Shown piece after piece: positions 16,600 through 23,914 of a stretch of DNA of 64,000 bases. How positions within the stretch are numbered: position 1 is the first letter of the stretch; the number at the start of each line of letters is the position of its first letter. A program made the position numbers and the translations under genes. The stretch lies in the NCBI GenBank assembly GCA_963768945.1, contig CAVYJW010000005.1, positions 248,001 through 312,000 of the forward strand, in the 5' to 3' direction. The DNA is from RYN-230 sp963768945 (lineage in GTDB: Bacteria > Actinomycetota > Actinomycetes > Streptosporangiales > Streptosporangiaceae). The notes beneath the pieces were generated by a model. The model worked only from the letters and a program-made list of their open reading frames with translations, searched no databases and was not told the DNA's origin.

Positions 16600-17169
16600 G
16601 TGGCGACGGAACCCGAGTCCATGGAGGCCGGGGTGGTCAACGTCCTGCTGACCATCGACCCGGTGGCCAGCCACGCCTCCGGCCAGTACCTCACCTGGGA
16701 CGGGGTGCCGTTCGACGGGGACCAGACCGCGCGCTGCGACGCGGCCACGCCGCACGAGCTGTGGGCGTGGACCCTCACCGCCGATGAGGTCCCCGGCGCC
16801 GCCGCCGGGCCCCGGGCGGACGTGCGCAGGCTGACCACGATCGTGGCCGGCTCGGCCGGCCAGGCACCGGAGGCGTTCAACCAGGCGGTGCTCGCGCACT
16901 TCGCTGGCTGCCCGGCCCGCGAAGTGCTGGGCCCGGGGGCCGGGGACGGGGCGGCAGGCGATAGGGGGGCCGGGGACGGGGCGGCCGGGGACAGGGCGGC
17001 CGGGGATTACCGTCCCTTCCCCGTCACCTTCCGGGAGAGCGTGCTGCCGCGGATCTTCCGCGACACGGTGCTACCCAGCCTGGCCGGGCCGCAGCGCGAC
17101 GAGGCACTGGAGATCCTGGCCCGCCTGGAGCCGGCGTCCAGCGCGCCGGCCCCCAACGCCACCGCCTGA
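16600..17169 (+). CDS. Hypothetical protein with Gly-Asp-rich repeat (189 aa)
   Basis: Not recognised. GTG 16600 is preceded by GGAGGTAG. The first 85 residues look folded (VVNVLLTIDPVASHASGQYLTWDGVPFDGDQTAR, HELWAWTLTADEV), then a 15-nt repeat encodes GDGAA/GDRGA/GDGAA/GDRAA, followed by a helical C-terminus (FRESVLPRIFRDTVLPSLAG). No signal peptide or membrane segment. It is convergent with a lipoprotein gene, with 5 bases between stops. Confidence 0.65.
   Translation: MATEPESMEAGVVNVLLTIDPVASHASGQYLTWDGVPFDGDQTARCDAATPHELWAWTLTADEVPGAAAGPRADVRRLTTIVAGSAGQAPEAFNQAVLAHFAGCPAREVLGPGAGDGAAGDRGAGDGAAGDRAAGDYRPFPVTFRESVLPRIFRDTVLPSLAGPQRDEALEILARLEPASSAPAPNATA
16942..17001 (+). repeat. 15-nt tandem repeat, 4 copies, coding
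   Basis: Copies of GGGGACGGGGCGGCC with one diverged copy at 16957-16971. It encodes the GDxAA linker of the 189-residue hypothetical protein. Confidence 0.9.
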
Positions 17170-17174
17170 GCCGG

Positions 17175-17714
17175 TCAGCTCGCGCAGCCGCCCGCAGCCT
17201 TGGCCGCGGCCACATCCGCGGACACGCTCCCGTGCCGGTACAGCCCGAGGTCCCCTGGCGAGAATCCCCAGTGCCCGTCGGCGTAGACCAGGGTCTCGGT
17301 CGCGCTCTCCGGCTTCGCGGCCTCGCCGGTCAGGGCCACCGTCACCACCGCGGTCTTGCCGGTTACGGCGACCCGGCGGATCTTGTAGATCATCCCGCCG
17401 GTCGCGCCCGGGCAGCCCCGGTGCACCGCCACCCAGGCCTGCTCGTTGATGGCCTGCCGGGCGTTGGCGCTCAGCATCTGGTAGATGATCGCGAACTGGC
17501 CCGCGGTGTAGAGCGTGAGGTAGTCATCGGCGTCGGCGCGCACCGCTGCGACCGTCGCCGGTTCCACGGGCGCCGCGGCGTGCGCACCGGGCGCCGGGCT
17601 GCGGGCCGGCGCGGACGGCCCGGCAGAATTGCCAGGACTCGCGGCTGAGCAGGCTGCTAATGCCAGCCCGGCGGCAACCGCGGCCGGGACGATACCCATC
17701 GCCTGAAATCGCAT
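17175..17714 (-). CDS. Putative lipoprotein (179 aa)
   Basis: The N-terminus MRFQAMGIVPAAVAAGLALA ending in LAAC is a lipoprotein signal with lipobox, so the mature protein would be lipid-anchored at the Cys near residue 22. The C-terminal 110 residues have a cystatin/NTF2-like look (DADDYLTLYTAGQFAIIYQMLS, AWVAVHRGCPGATGGMIYKIRRVAVTGKTAVVTVALTG, LVYADGHWGFSPGDLGLYRHG). Two further Cys may pair. ATG 17714 is chosen because it directly starts the signal. Function unknown. Confidence 0.8.
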   Translation of the reverse strand: MRFQAMGIVPAAVAAGLALAACSAASPGNSAGPSAPARSPAPGAHAAAPVEPATVAAVRADADDYLTLYTAGQFAIIYQMLSANARQAINEQAWVAVHRGCPGATGGMIYKIRRVAVTGKTAVVTVALTGEAAKPESATETLVYADGHWGFSPGDLGLYRHGSVSADVAAAKAAGGCAS

Positions 17715-18138
17715 TCGTGCGTTTCCTCTCAGAGGTGACGCATAACAGACGCCCAGCGGGCCCCTGAGGTGCACGCCTGCGCAGGCCAGCTTGGGCCAGG
17801 CTGATCACGCCGGCCAGGCTGCGCTGCGAGCACGCTGATGCGGTCTCCGGGCCCAGCCCGGGACAGGTTATGACACCGAGCGGCTCAGCGGTGCCGCCGG
17901 GCCCCGGGACGGGCTTCAGCCGGTCGATGCCGATCCCACAGCGATCTCGCCGAACACCACGCCCGAGGAGACTCCAGGAACAGCGACGGGGCGAAGACGC
18001 CCCGGGACCCGCCCCTGCCCAGGGTCAGGGGCACCCTCAGGCTGGCCAGGGGCACCCCCGGGCTGTGGCGTGGCCCACTCAAAATCTGTGCATTAGTTGC
18101 TCATAGAGAGCAGGGGCGCAAGCTGGAGGTGAACCAGA
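17715..18138. other. Intergenic region, nothing firm recognised
   Basis: About 420 bases between divergent genes. The downstream end carries the ribosome-binding site GGAGGTGA for GTG 18139. I see no RNA gene or convincing operator. Confidence 0.5.
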
Positions 18139-18792
18139 GTGACTGGTACTTCAGCGGGCGGCATCATCGTCATCATGGCCGTGGTCCTGGTCGGGGCGAT
18201 GGCGATGATTCTCTGGATCTTCGTGGCGGGGCGCCGTGGATCGTTCAGGCACCGCCAGATCGACCACCGGGCAGGGGACGTCCGCGGGGGCATTCACGCC
18301 GGGGACCCGGGCAGCGTGATGCCGCGCCGTGACGCCCCCGCGAACTCAGTCGATCAGGACGCCACTGGACCGGACAAACCGTTAGAGCTGATCGTGCCGG
18401 CACGGTCGTCAACGTGCCAGGCGCGGTCAGGGGAACAGCGGTCAGTGCCGGGGCGCGGGTTGGCGCGGGCGACGGCCCCGTCCATGCGGCGCACCACGTG
18501 CACTCCGCACCAGGGCCTTAGTCATACTGGAATCATCGTGGCAGGGATCGGGCAGGAGCCGGAGCCGGGCGTGCGGGGCGGGGCGGCCGGGCCGCAGCCG
18601 TCCCGGATCGATCGGCGGCGTTACTTCGTGCTCATGTCGATCTGCATCGGCTTGTTCATCCTGTCCTGGGCGGTCGTGGACCGCTATTCGGTGCTGGCGG
18701 CGATCATCATCTCGATCGTGGCCCTGGCCATCCCGCCGTTCGCCGCGATCATCGCGAACGTGTCCAGCGCCACGGACCGCGGGCGCCAGTAG
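18139..18792 (+). CDS. Two-part small membrane protein; C-terminal half DUF3099-like
   Basis: One uninterrupted frame of 217 codons that looks like two genes joined. The first about 75 residues (SAGGIIVIMAVVLVGAMAMILWIFVAG, then a hydrophilic tail with GDPGSVMPRRDAP) resemble a small actinobacterial single-pass membrane protein. The last 80 residues (SRIDRRRYFVLMSICIGLFILSWAVVDRY ... ALAIPPFAAIIANV) resemble DUF3099 proteins with two helices. The middle (residues about 75-130) has poor coding character. GGAGGTGA precedes GTG 18139, while GTG 18538 has its own possible -10 box CATACT at 18523-18528 and could start a separate 84-residue DUF3099 protein. Confidence 0.6.
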   Translation: MTGTSAGGIIVIMAVVLVGAMAMILWIFVAGRRGSFRHRQIDHRAGDVRGGIHAGDPGSVMPRRDAPANSVDQDATGPDKPLELIVPARSSTCQARSGEQRSVPGRGLARATAPSMRRTTCTPHQGLSHTGIIVAGIGQEPEPGVRGGAAGPQPSRIDRRRYFVLMSICIGLFILSWAVVDRYSVLAAIIISIVALAIPPFAAIIANVSSATDRGRQ

Positions 18793-18917
18793 CCCCCAGC
18801 TCCGCTGGCCTCCCGGGTAGTGCAGGCGGACCACGCCGTTGCCGAAACGGCGCACTCGTACAGCCGCCGCCCGCAGAGGTAGGTGCCGACCGGCCGCTCG
18901 AAGTCGTTGACGAAGCC

Positions 18918-19232
18918 CTACAAGCCTAGGTAGGCCCGGATGGCGCCCTCGACCTTGCTCAGCTCAGCAAGGCTGAGCCTCCCCCGCTGTTTTCGCAGCT
19001 TCCCCTTGGGGAGCGTGTGCAGATCAGTCACGTTCACGTAGCTCACGTCGTGGCTGGTGAGTCCTGCTTCCTGATCCAAGCGCACATGCGTCGAGGATGG
19101 CCCCTCCGTCCCGGTGATCATAGCCACCGTGAGCGTGCTCAGCCTCTGGCCGACCGCGTTAACGGTGAGTATTACCACCGGGTGAGCACCGATTCCCCGG
19201 GGAAACTGGGCGTCCCAGACCTCTCCCCTCAT
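18918..19232 (-). CDS. MazF/PemK-family endoribonuclease toxin
   Basis: A 104-residue protein with the MazF fold pattern: MRGEVWDAQFP at the start (catalytic Arg region), GAHPVVILTVNAV, TLTVAMITGTEG, and the C-terminal DVSYVNVTDLHTLPKGKLRKQRGRLSLAELSKVEGAIRAYLGL. It is expected to cut mRNA or other RNA at specific sites. ATG 19232 has GGTGGA upstream; GTG 19241, directly after the antitoxin stop, is an alternative. Gene order antitoxin then toxin with almost no gap is typical of type II systems. Confidence 0.88.
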   Translation of the reverse strand: MRGEVWDAQFPRGIGAHPVVILTVNAVGQRLSTLTVAMITGTEGPSSTHVRLDQEAGLTSHDVSYVNVTDLHTLPKGKLRKQRGRLSLAELSKVEGAIRAYLGL

Positions 19233-19244
19233 GGGGTCCACCGG

Positions 19245-19673
19245 CTACTCGTTCCAAATCGCAGCCACGCCTTCCGGCACGGGGGCTGGCTCGCCACCGT
19301 AGAACCTGTCGTACTCCTTGGCCATGGCCAGCTCACGAGCCCGTTGGTGAACCAGGCGCAGACCTTCACGCACAAGCGCCGAGGTGCCATCCAGCCCGAG
19401 CACCGGGGCGTCCGTCTCAACCAGTTCACGGGCGAACTCTGCGTCAACCCGGGCCTGCATGGTCACCGATTGGCTGGAGCGCGGCTCCCTGCGCGGCCTG
19501 GACCGCCTGCGTGCAGCCGGGGTGGCTGGCACTTCCAGCCCTGCCGCTTCGAGGCGCGTTCGGGCTGCGGCGCGCCGACCCGACCTGGCAGGTTTCTGCG
19601 CGGCGGCCCGCGCGAGCGCCACGCTCCTGGTCGCGCCCCTAGCCTCTGGTTCCCGCGGAGTTTCCTTAGCCAT
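19245..19673 (-). CDS. MazE-type antitoxin with extended basic N-terminus
   Basis: A 142-residue partner of the MazF-like toxin. The C-terminal 65 residues (VDAEFARELVETDAPVLGLDGTSALVREGLRLVHQRARELAMAKEYDRFYGG) look like an RHH-type dimer segment plus toxin-neutralising tail ending in VPEGVAAIWNE. The first 70 residues are very basic (AQKPARSGRRAAARTRLEAAG, ARRRSRPRREPRSS), longer than usual, and may add nucleic-acid binding. The stop overlaps the toxin start region. A possible -10 (TATGAC, minus strand) lies 11 bases before ATG 19673. Confidence 0.75.
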   Translation of the reverse strand: MAKETPREPEARGATRSVALARAAAQKPARSGRRAAARTRLEAAGLEVPATPAARRRSRPRREPRSSQSVTMQARVDAEFARELVETDAPVLGLDGTSALVREGLRLVHQRARELAMAKEYDRFYGGEPAPVPEGVAAIWNE

Positions 19674-19802
19674 GTATTGAGTTTGTCATACACATTGAGC
19701 TGGTTTCACCACCCGGATCTGACCACCGGGCTAGTTGTGGGCGCAGACGGCCCGGAGACCAGTCAGGTGCTGATGTGCGCGCAAGGGTCCCGAAACCGAA
19801 AG

Positions 19803-19841
19803 CAGCAGCCCTCTGGCGGAAGATCCACCGGAGGGCTGCTG
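19803..19841 (-). terminator. Hairpin terminator of tRNA-Ser(GCU)
   Basis: Arms 19803-19816 and 19828-19841 pair over 14 bp with one G-T wobble. It starts 10 bases downstream of the tRNA 3' end on the minus strand and is followed there by a T-rich stretch (CTTTCGGTTTCG). Confidence 0.75.
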
Positions 19842-19850
19842 TTCAGCGAG

Positions 19851-19940
19851 CGGAGGCTCGGGGATTTGAACCCCGGATGGGCGGTAAACCCAAACCGCAT
19901 TAGCAGTGCGGCGCCATAGACCGGACTAGGCGAAGCCTCC
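19851..19940 (-). tRNA. tRNA-Ser (anticodon GCU)
   Basis: On the minus strand the acceptor stem is GGAGGCT/AGCCTCC with discriminator G. The anticodon arm CCGCA-CTGCTAA-TGCGG gives GCU (GCT in DNA). A long variable arm and T-loop GTTCAAATC mark it as a class II serine tRNA. CCA is not encoded. Confidence 0.96.
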
Positions 19941-20080
19941 CGACGACCAAGCGGTCCGCATCAGCGTACCGGGATGCCGCCGGACGCGCCAAAGCAGTTG
20001 GCGCACTGCTGCAGAAACAGCTGGGCTCAGGTCCGGCCGGGTTCCCGGCCGGCAGGCATCCAGGGCACCACCCGGACCCG

Positions 20081-21724
20081 TCAGTGCACCTCGGTCACCT
20101 CGTAGTCGCCGGCCGCGTACGCCTCCCGGATGCGGGTCTTGGCGAACTTCCCGACGCTGGTCTTCGGTACCTCCGCGATGAACGACCAGCGCTCGGGGAG
20201 CTGCCAGCGCGGAACCCGCTCAGCCAGGTACTCCTTGAGCTCCTTCGCGGTGATCGTCGCGCCTTCCTTGATCACCACGGCAGCGAGCGGGCGCTCACCC
20301 CATTTCTCGTCGGGGACCCCGATGACGGCGGCTTCCGCCACCTCGGGATGGCCCATCAGGAGGTTCTCCAGCTCCATCGACGAGATCCACTCGCCACCGG
20401 ACTTGATCACGTCTTTGGCCCGGTCGGTAAGCGTCACGTACCCGAGCCGGTCGATGCTCCCGACGTCGCCGGTGCGCAGCCAGCCATTGTCGAACTTCCC
20501 CGGATCGTCGTCCTTGTAGTACGACCCCGTGATCCAGGGGCCGCGGACCTGGACCTCACCGACCGCGACGCCGTCGTTCGGGAGCACCGCTCCGGCGTCG
20601 CCGACCAGCCGCCCTTCGACCGCGCAGAACAAGCGGCCCTGGGTGTCCCGATAGTGCCAGGCCTCCTTCTCGCTCACCCCGCGGGGCGGCCGGGCCACGC
20701 TGCCCAGCGGCGAGGTCTCCGTCATCCCCCAGGCCTGCAGGATCTGCACGCCGAGTTCCTCCTGGAAGGCCTCCATCAGCGCATGCGGAACCGCGGAGCC
20801 ACCGCACGGGACCAGGCGCAGCGACGACACGTCGCCACCGTAGGCCCGGACGTGCTGGAGCAGCCCGTTCCAGATGGTCGGGACCGCTCCGGCGATCGTC
20901 GGCCGCTCCGCCTCGATCAGCCGCACCAGCGGCTCGGGCTGCAGGAAACGGTCCGGCATGATGAGGTCCGCCCCGGCCAGCAGCGCCGCGTAGGCCAGGC
21001 CCCAGGCGTTGGCGTGGAACATGGGCACGACCGGCAGGACCCGGTCGGTGTCGTTGACGGCGAACGTGTTGCCCAGGCAGGCACCCATCGCGTGCAGGTA
21101 GGTAGAGCGGTGGCTGTAGACCACGCCCTTGGGCATGCCGGTGGTGCCGCTGGTGTAGCACATGGCCGCGGCGGTCCGCTCGTCCAGGTCAGGCCAGCTG
21201 AACGTGGTGGGCTCGGCGGCCAGCAGGTCCTCGTAGTAGTGCACCTCGTGGCCGGCCCCGGCCAGCGCCCCGGCGTCGCCAGCCCCCTCGCCCGAGACCG
21301 GCCCGGCCAGCACGATGTGCCGGACCGTTTCCAGGCTGGGCAGGATCGCGGCCAGCAGCGGCACGAGGGTGGGCTCGGTGATGATCACGTGATCGCCGGC
21401 GTGGTTGGCGATATAGCTGAGTTGCTTCGCGTCCAGCCGGAGGTTCAGCGTATGCAGCACCGCGCCCATGGAGGGGACAGCCAGGTAGGCCTCCAGGTGC
21501 TCGGAGTTGTTCCAGAGCAGGGTGGCGACCCGCTGGTCCCCGTTCACCCCGAGTTTGCGCAGGGCGCCGGCTAGCTGCGCCACCCGGGCACCGGTCTGGG
21601 CATAGGACTGGCGGCGGACGCCGTCCGTCGTGCACGTGACGACTTCGCTATCGCCGTAGACCGTGGTGCCGTAACGCATCAGCCCGGTCACGGTCAGGGG
21701 CACGTCCATCATCGTGCTGAGCAC
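20081..21724 (-). CDS. Long/medium-chain acyl-CoA ligase (FadD/AlkK-like)
   Basis: A 547-residue adenylate-forming enzyme activating a carboxylic acid with ATP and CoA. It contains the P-loop YTSGTTGMPKGVVYSHRS at about residue 190, FHANAWGLAYAALLAGADLIMP, WGMTETSPLGSV, GWLRTGDVGSID, KSGGEWISSMELE and the catalytic lysine in PKTSVGKFAKTRIRE near the C-terminus. AAGGAGG lies six bases upstream of GTG 21724. The frame continues far upstream through the sigma-factor region, but that is not coding. It lies downstream of the ECF sigma gene on the same strand, 110 bases apart. Confidence 0.93.
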   Translation of the reverse strand: MLSTMMDVPLTVTGLMRYGTTVYGDSEVVTCTTDGVRRQSYAQTGARVAQLAGALRKLGVNGDQRVATLLWNNSEHLEAYLAVPSMGAVLHTLNLRLDAKQLSYIANHAGDHVIITEPTLVPLLAAILPSLETVRHIVLAGPVSGEGAGDAGALAGAGHEVHYYEDLLAAEPTTFSWPDLDERTAAAMCYTSGTTGMPKGVVYSHRSTYLHAMGACLGNTFAVNDTDRVLPVVPMFHANAWGLAYAALLAGADLIMPDRFLQPEPLVRLIEAERPTIAGAVPTIWNGLLQHVRAYGGDVSSLRLVPCGGSAVPHALMEAFQEELGVQILQAWGMTETSPLGSVARPPRGVSEKEAWHYRDTQGRLFCAVEGRLVGDAGAVLPNDGVAVGEVQVRGPWITGSYYKDDDPGKFDNGWLRTGDVGSIDRLGYVTLTDRAKDVIKSGGEWISSMELENLLMGHPEVAEAAVIGVPDEKWGERPLAAVVIKEGATITAKELKEYLAERVPRWQLPERWSFIAEVPKTSVGKFAKTRIREAYAAGDYEVTEVH

Positions 21725-21834
21725 GGGCCACCTCCTTGAGTCACCCCCCGGCGCGCACCGCGCCGATCCCGCGTCGTTCTCGTCGGATCGTGTCATGCCT
21801 TGCGGCGAAACGTCATCCTCCGACGCGGGATTCG

Positions 21835-22551
21835 TCAGCCTTCGAGCAGGTCGGCGTCGATGCGCAGCTTGGCCACCGCCCGGGACACCGTGCTCTTGAC
21901 CGTGCCGAGGCTGACCCCGAGGACGTTCGCGATCTCCGCCTCGCTCATGTCCTCGTAGTAGCGCAGCACCACGGCGGCGCGCATCCGCTGCGGCAGCCGC
22001 TCGATCGCCCGGCGCAGCGCGTCCTGCACCTCGCTGTCGCCCGCGTGGTCGATGACCGGCTGGTCCGGGATCTCGTCCGTCGGGTATTCCTCGACCCGGC
22101 GCCGGCGCCACCAGGAGATGTGCGTGTTCACCATGGCCCGGCGCACGTAGCCGTCCACCGCGCCACGGTCCTCGATCCGGTCCCAGGCCTGGAAGGTCTT
22201 GGCCAGCGCGGCCTGAACGAGATCCTCGGCATCGGCCCGGTTGCGGGTGAGCAGGTAGGCCATGCGCAGCAGCGACCCGCTCCGGGATGTGACGTACTCG
22301 TGGAACGCCCGGTCGCCCGCGGCCGGAGGCTCCCGCTGCGGACCTTGCTGCGGACCTTCCTGAGGCCCGTGCTGAGGGCCTTGCTGGGGCCCTGGCTGAG
22401 GATTGTGCACCGCGACGGCGCGCTTGACCTGTGCGCCCGCGGCAGCTCTTCGCGCGGTATCGCCCTGACCCTGAGTCCCGGCGTGCCTGCTGCGCGGTGT
22501 GGCCCCGTTCCCCCGCGCACCGGCCACGACGTGATCGCCCCCGACGCTCAC
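21835..22551 (-). CDS. SigE-family ECF RNA polymerase sigma factor
   Basis: A 238-residue sigma factor. Region 2 is around AFHEYVTSRSGSLLRMAYLLTRNRADAEDLVQAALAKTFQAWDRI and region 4 ends with AEIANVLGVSLGTVKSTVSRAVAKL, the promoter -35 binding HTH; this matches the actinobacterial SigE subgroup. The N-terminal 70 residues are a disordered extension with GPQQ/GPQH/GPQE repeats (12-nt unit). GTG 22551 is chosen because TACGGT, a -10 box, ends six bases before it, giving a leaderless mRNA. No anti-sigma gene is adjacent. Confidence 0.85.
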   Translation of the reverse strand: MSVGGDHVVAGARGNGATPRSRHAGTQGQGDTARRAAAGAQVKRAVAVHNPQPGPQQGPQHGPQEGPQQGPQREPPAAGDRAFHEYVTSRSGSLLRMAYLLTRNRADAEDLVQAALAKTFQAWDRIEDRGAVDGYVRRAMVNTHISWWRRRRVEEYPTDEIPDQPVIDHAGDSEVQDALRRAIERLPQRMRAAVVLRYYEDMSEAEIANVLGVSLGTVKSTVSRAVAKLRIDADLLEG

Positions 22552-22702
22552 ACCCCAACCGTACCCAGCTAGCACGCTGTCCCCACGGTTCACCCGTGTG
22601 CCGGCGAGGCGGCGCTTCACGGGCAACGTGCCGGAACCGCTTGACGGGCGTCTCTCCCGCCCCCATCGTCATGACCTGGGATGTTTGCCTGAGGGAGGGG
22701 CG

Positions 22703-23914
22703 ATGGTTGTCCAACGTGGTGACTTAGCGTGCTGTGTCCGTTGCGCAGGCCTAACCGCAGCCGGACGTCTGGCCCGCAGGCATCTGCTCAAGTCGGCGGT
22801 CCATCCGCCGGCCGCGAAACCCTCCGGGCAGGCCGACGCGGCCGCAGTGCCGGTGGCGGGGACGGCCGGACGCGGCCGACAGGCCCGGACGGGGACGGCC
22901 GGCACGGGGACGGCCGGCGCGGACACGGCCGGCGGCGCGGACACGGGCGGTGGCAGTTCGCAGCCCGCCGGGCAGGCAGGTCACCCGGGCGTGCTGACCG
23001 GGACCATCCTCGACGCCAGCCCGCAGATCATCACCCTCTACGGCCCCGACGGTGAGCGGCGGATCGCCCTCCCGCCCGGCGCCCGCGTATGGAAAGGCCG
23101 CCAGGTCGATCCGACCGCTCTGGAGGGCGGGGACACCGTCGTGGTCCGGATGGTCCCGGGACAGCGCAGCCTCGCCGACCGGATCTGGGCCAACGCCGGC
23201 CGGGTGACGGGGGTGCTCATCGAGCGGGACAGGGAGAGCATGCTCATCGACGAGGGCCGGACCACCGGGCGCCAGGCGGTGCTGATCCCGCCGCACGTCA
23301 TGGGCCGGCTCCAGGTCCGCTTCCCCCGGCTAGAGCCCGGCTACCTGGTGGACTTCATCGGGCTGCGCAGGCGCGGATACCTGGAGGCCCTGGTTCCCGC
23401 GACTTCCCAGCCGACGTACCGGGCCGCTGAGGCGCCCGCCCGCGCGCCGGCCCGCGGCCACTCGCCGGGCCGGATTGCGGGGTCGGCCATCTGGCACGAG
23501 CACGCCGGCCCGGCGGATGAGGAAGGCGTCCGGTACCCGGCCCTCGACCCGGAGACCGCCTGCCAGGAACAGCCGCTGGCCGGTCCCGGCTGCCCGTGGC
23601 TGCCGTACCTGTCGGTCGGGAGCCTGCTGAGGGTCCGCAACGAGTGCACCGGCACGGCGCGGGTGCTGCCGGTGGCCGGATGTGCCCCGACCGCGCAGAT
23701 CTTCTGCGACCGGTGCGTGACCTGCGGTACTTCACCCCGGGGACGGATCGCCGACCTGCCCATGGTCGGCTTCGTGGCCATGGGCGGTGACCTGGAACGG
23801 GGTTGCTTCAACGCCACGGTCTCGCTTGGGTCCCTGTCGCCAGGATCGCCAGGACCGGGATCAGTAGCGGCCGGGTCCCTGTCCGCCGGCCCAGCATCGG
23901 CGGGACGGCGATGA
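22703..23914 (+). CDS. Cys-rich protein of unknown function, coupled to a MauE-like gene
   Basis: A 403-residue protein of no family I can name. The N-terminus has ACCVRC, then an Ala/Gly/Thr-rich linker with 15-nt repeats. A central domain (TGTILDASPQIITLYGPDGERRIALPPGARVWKG ... DTVVVRMVPG ... ESMLIDEGRTTG) looks like a small beta-barrel. The C-terminal 130 residues carry eight cysteines (CQEQ, GCPW, NECTG, AGCAP, FCDRCVTC, RGCFN) in a pattern suggesting multiple disulfides or a metal/redox site. Its stop overlaps the start of the MauE-like gene (ATGA), so the two are translationally coupled. GGGAGGGG precedes ATG 22703. Confidence 0.7.
   Translation: MVVQRGDLACCVRCAGLTAAGRLARRHLLKSAVHPPAAKPSGQADAAAVPVAGTAGRGRQARTGTAGTGTAGADTAGGADTGGGSSQPAGQAGHPGVLTGTILDASPQIITLYGPDGERRIALPPGARVWKGRQVDPTALEGGDTVVVRMVPGQRSLADRIWANAGRVTGVLIERDRESMLIDEGRTTGRQAVLIPPHVMGRLQVRFPRLEPGYLVDFIGLRRRGYLEALVPATSQPTYRAAEAPARAPARGHSPGRIAGSAIWHEHAGPADEEGVRYPALDPETACQEQPLAGPGCPWLPYLSVGSLLRVRNECTGTARVLPVAGCAPTAQIFCDRCVTCGTSPRGRIADLPMVGFVAMGGDLERGCFNATVSLGSLSPGSPGPGSVAAGSLSAGPASAGRR
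22895..22942 (+). repeat. 15/18-nt tandem repeat, coding
   Basis: Two 15-nt copies starting ACGGCCGGC followed by an 18-nt variant. It encodes the TAG-rich linker of the Cys-rich protein. Confidence 0.75.

Noticed and set aside
14613..16880. 755-codon open frame on the minus strand opposite DUF4032
   Set aside because: Lacks recognisable motifs and RBS; the plus-strand DUF4032 gene has clear family blocks. It is a GC-rich antisense frame.
20081..22714. 877-residue single protein joining a sigma-factor region and acyl-CoA ligase
   Set aside because: The upstream 330 codons are an antisense-quality reading of the sigma-factor gene, which lies in another frame; GTG 21724 with AAGGAGG is a proper ligase start.
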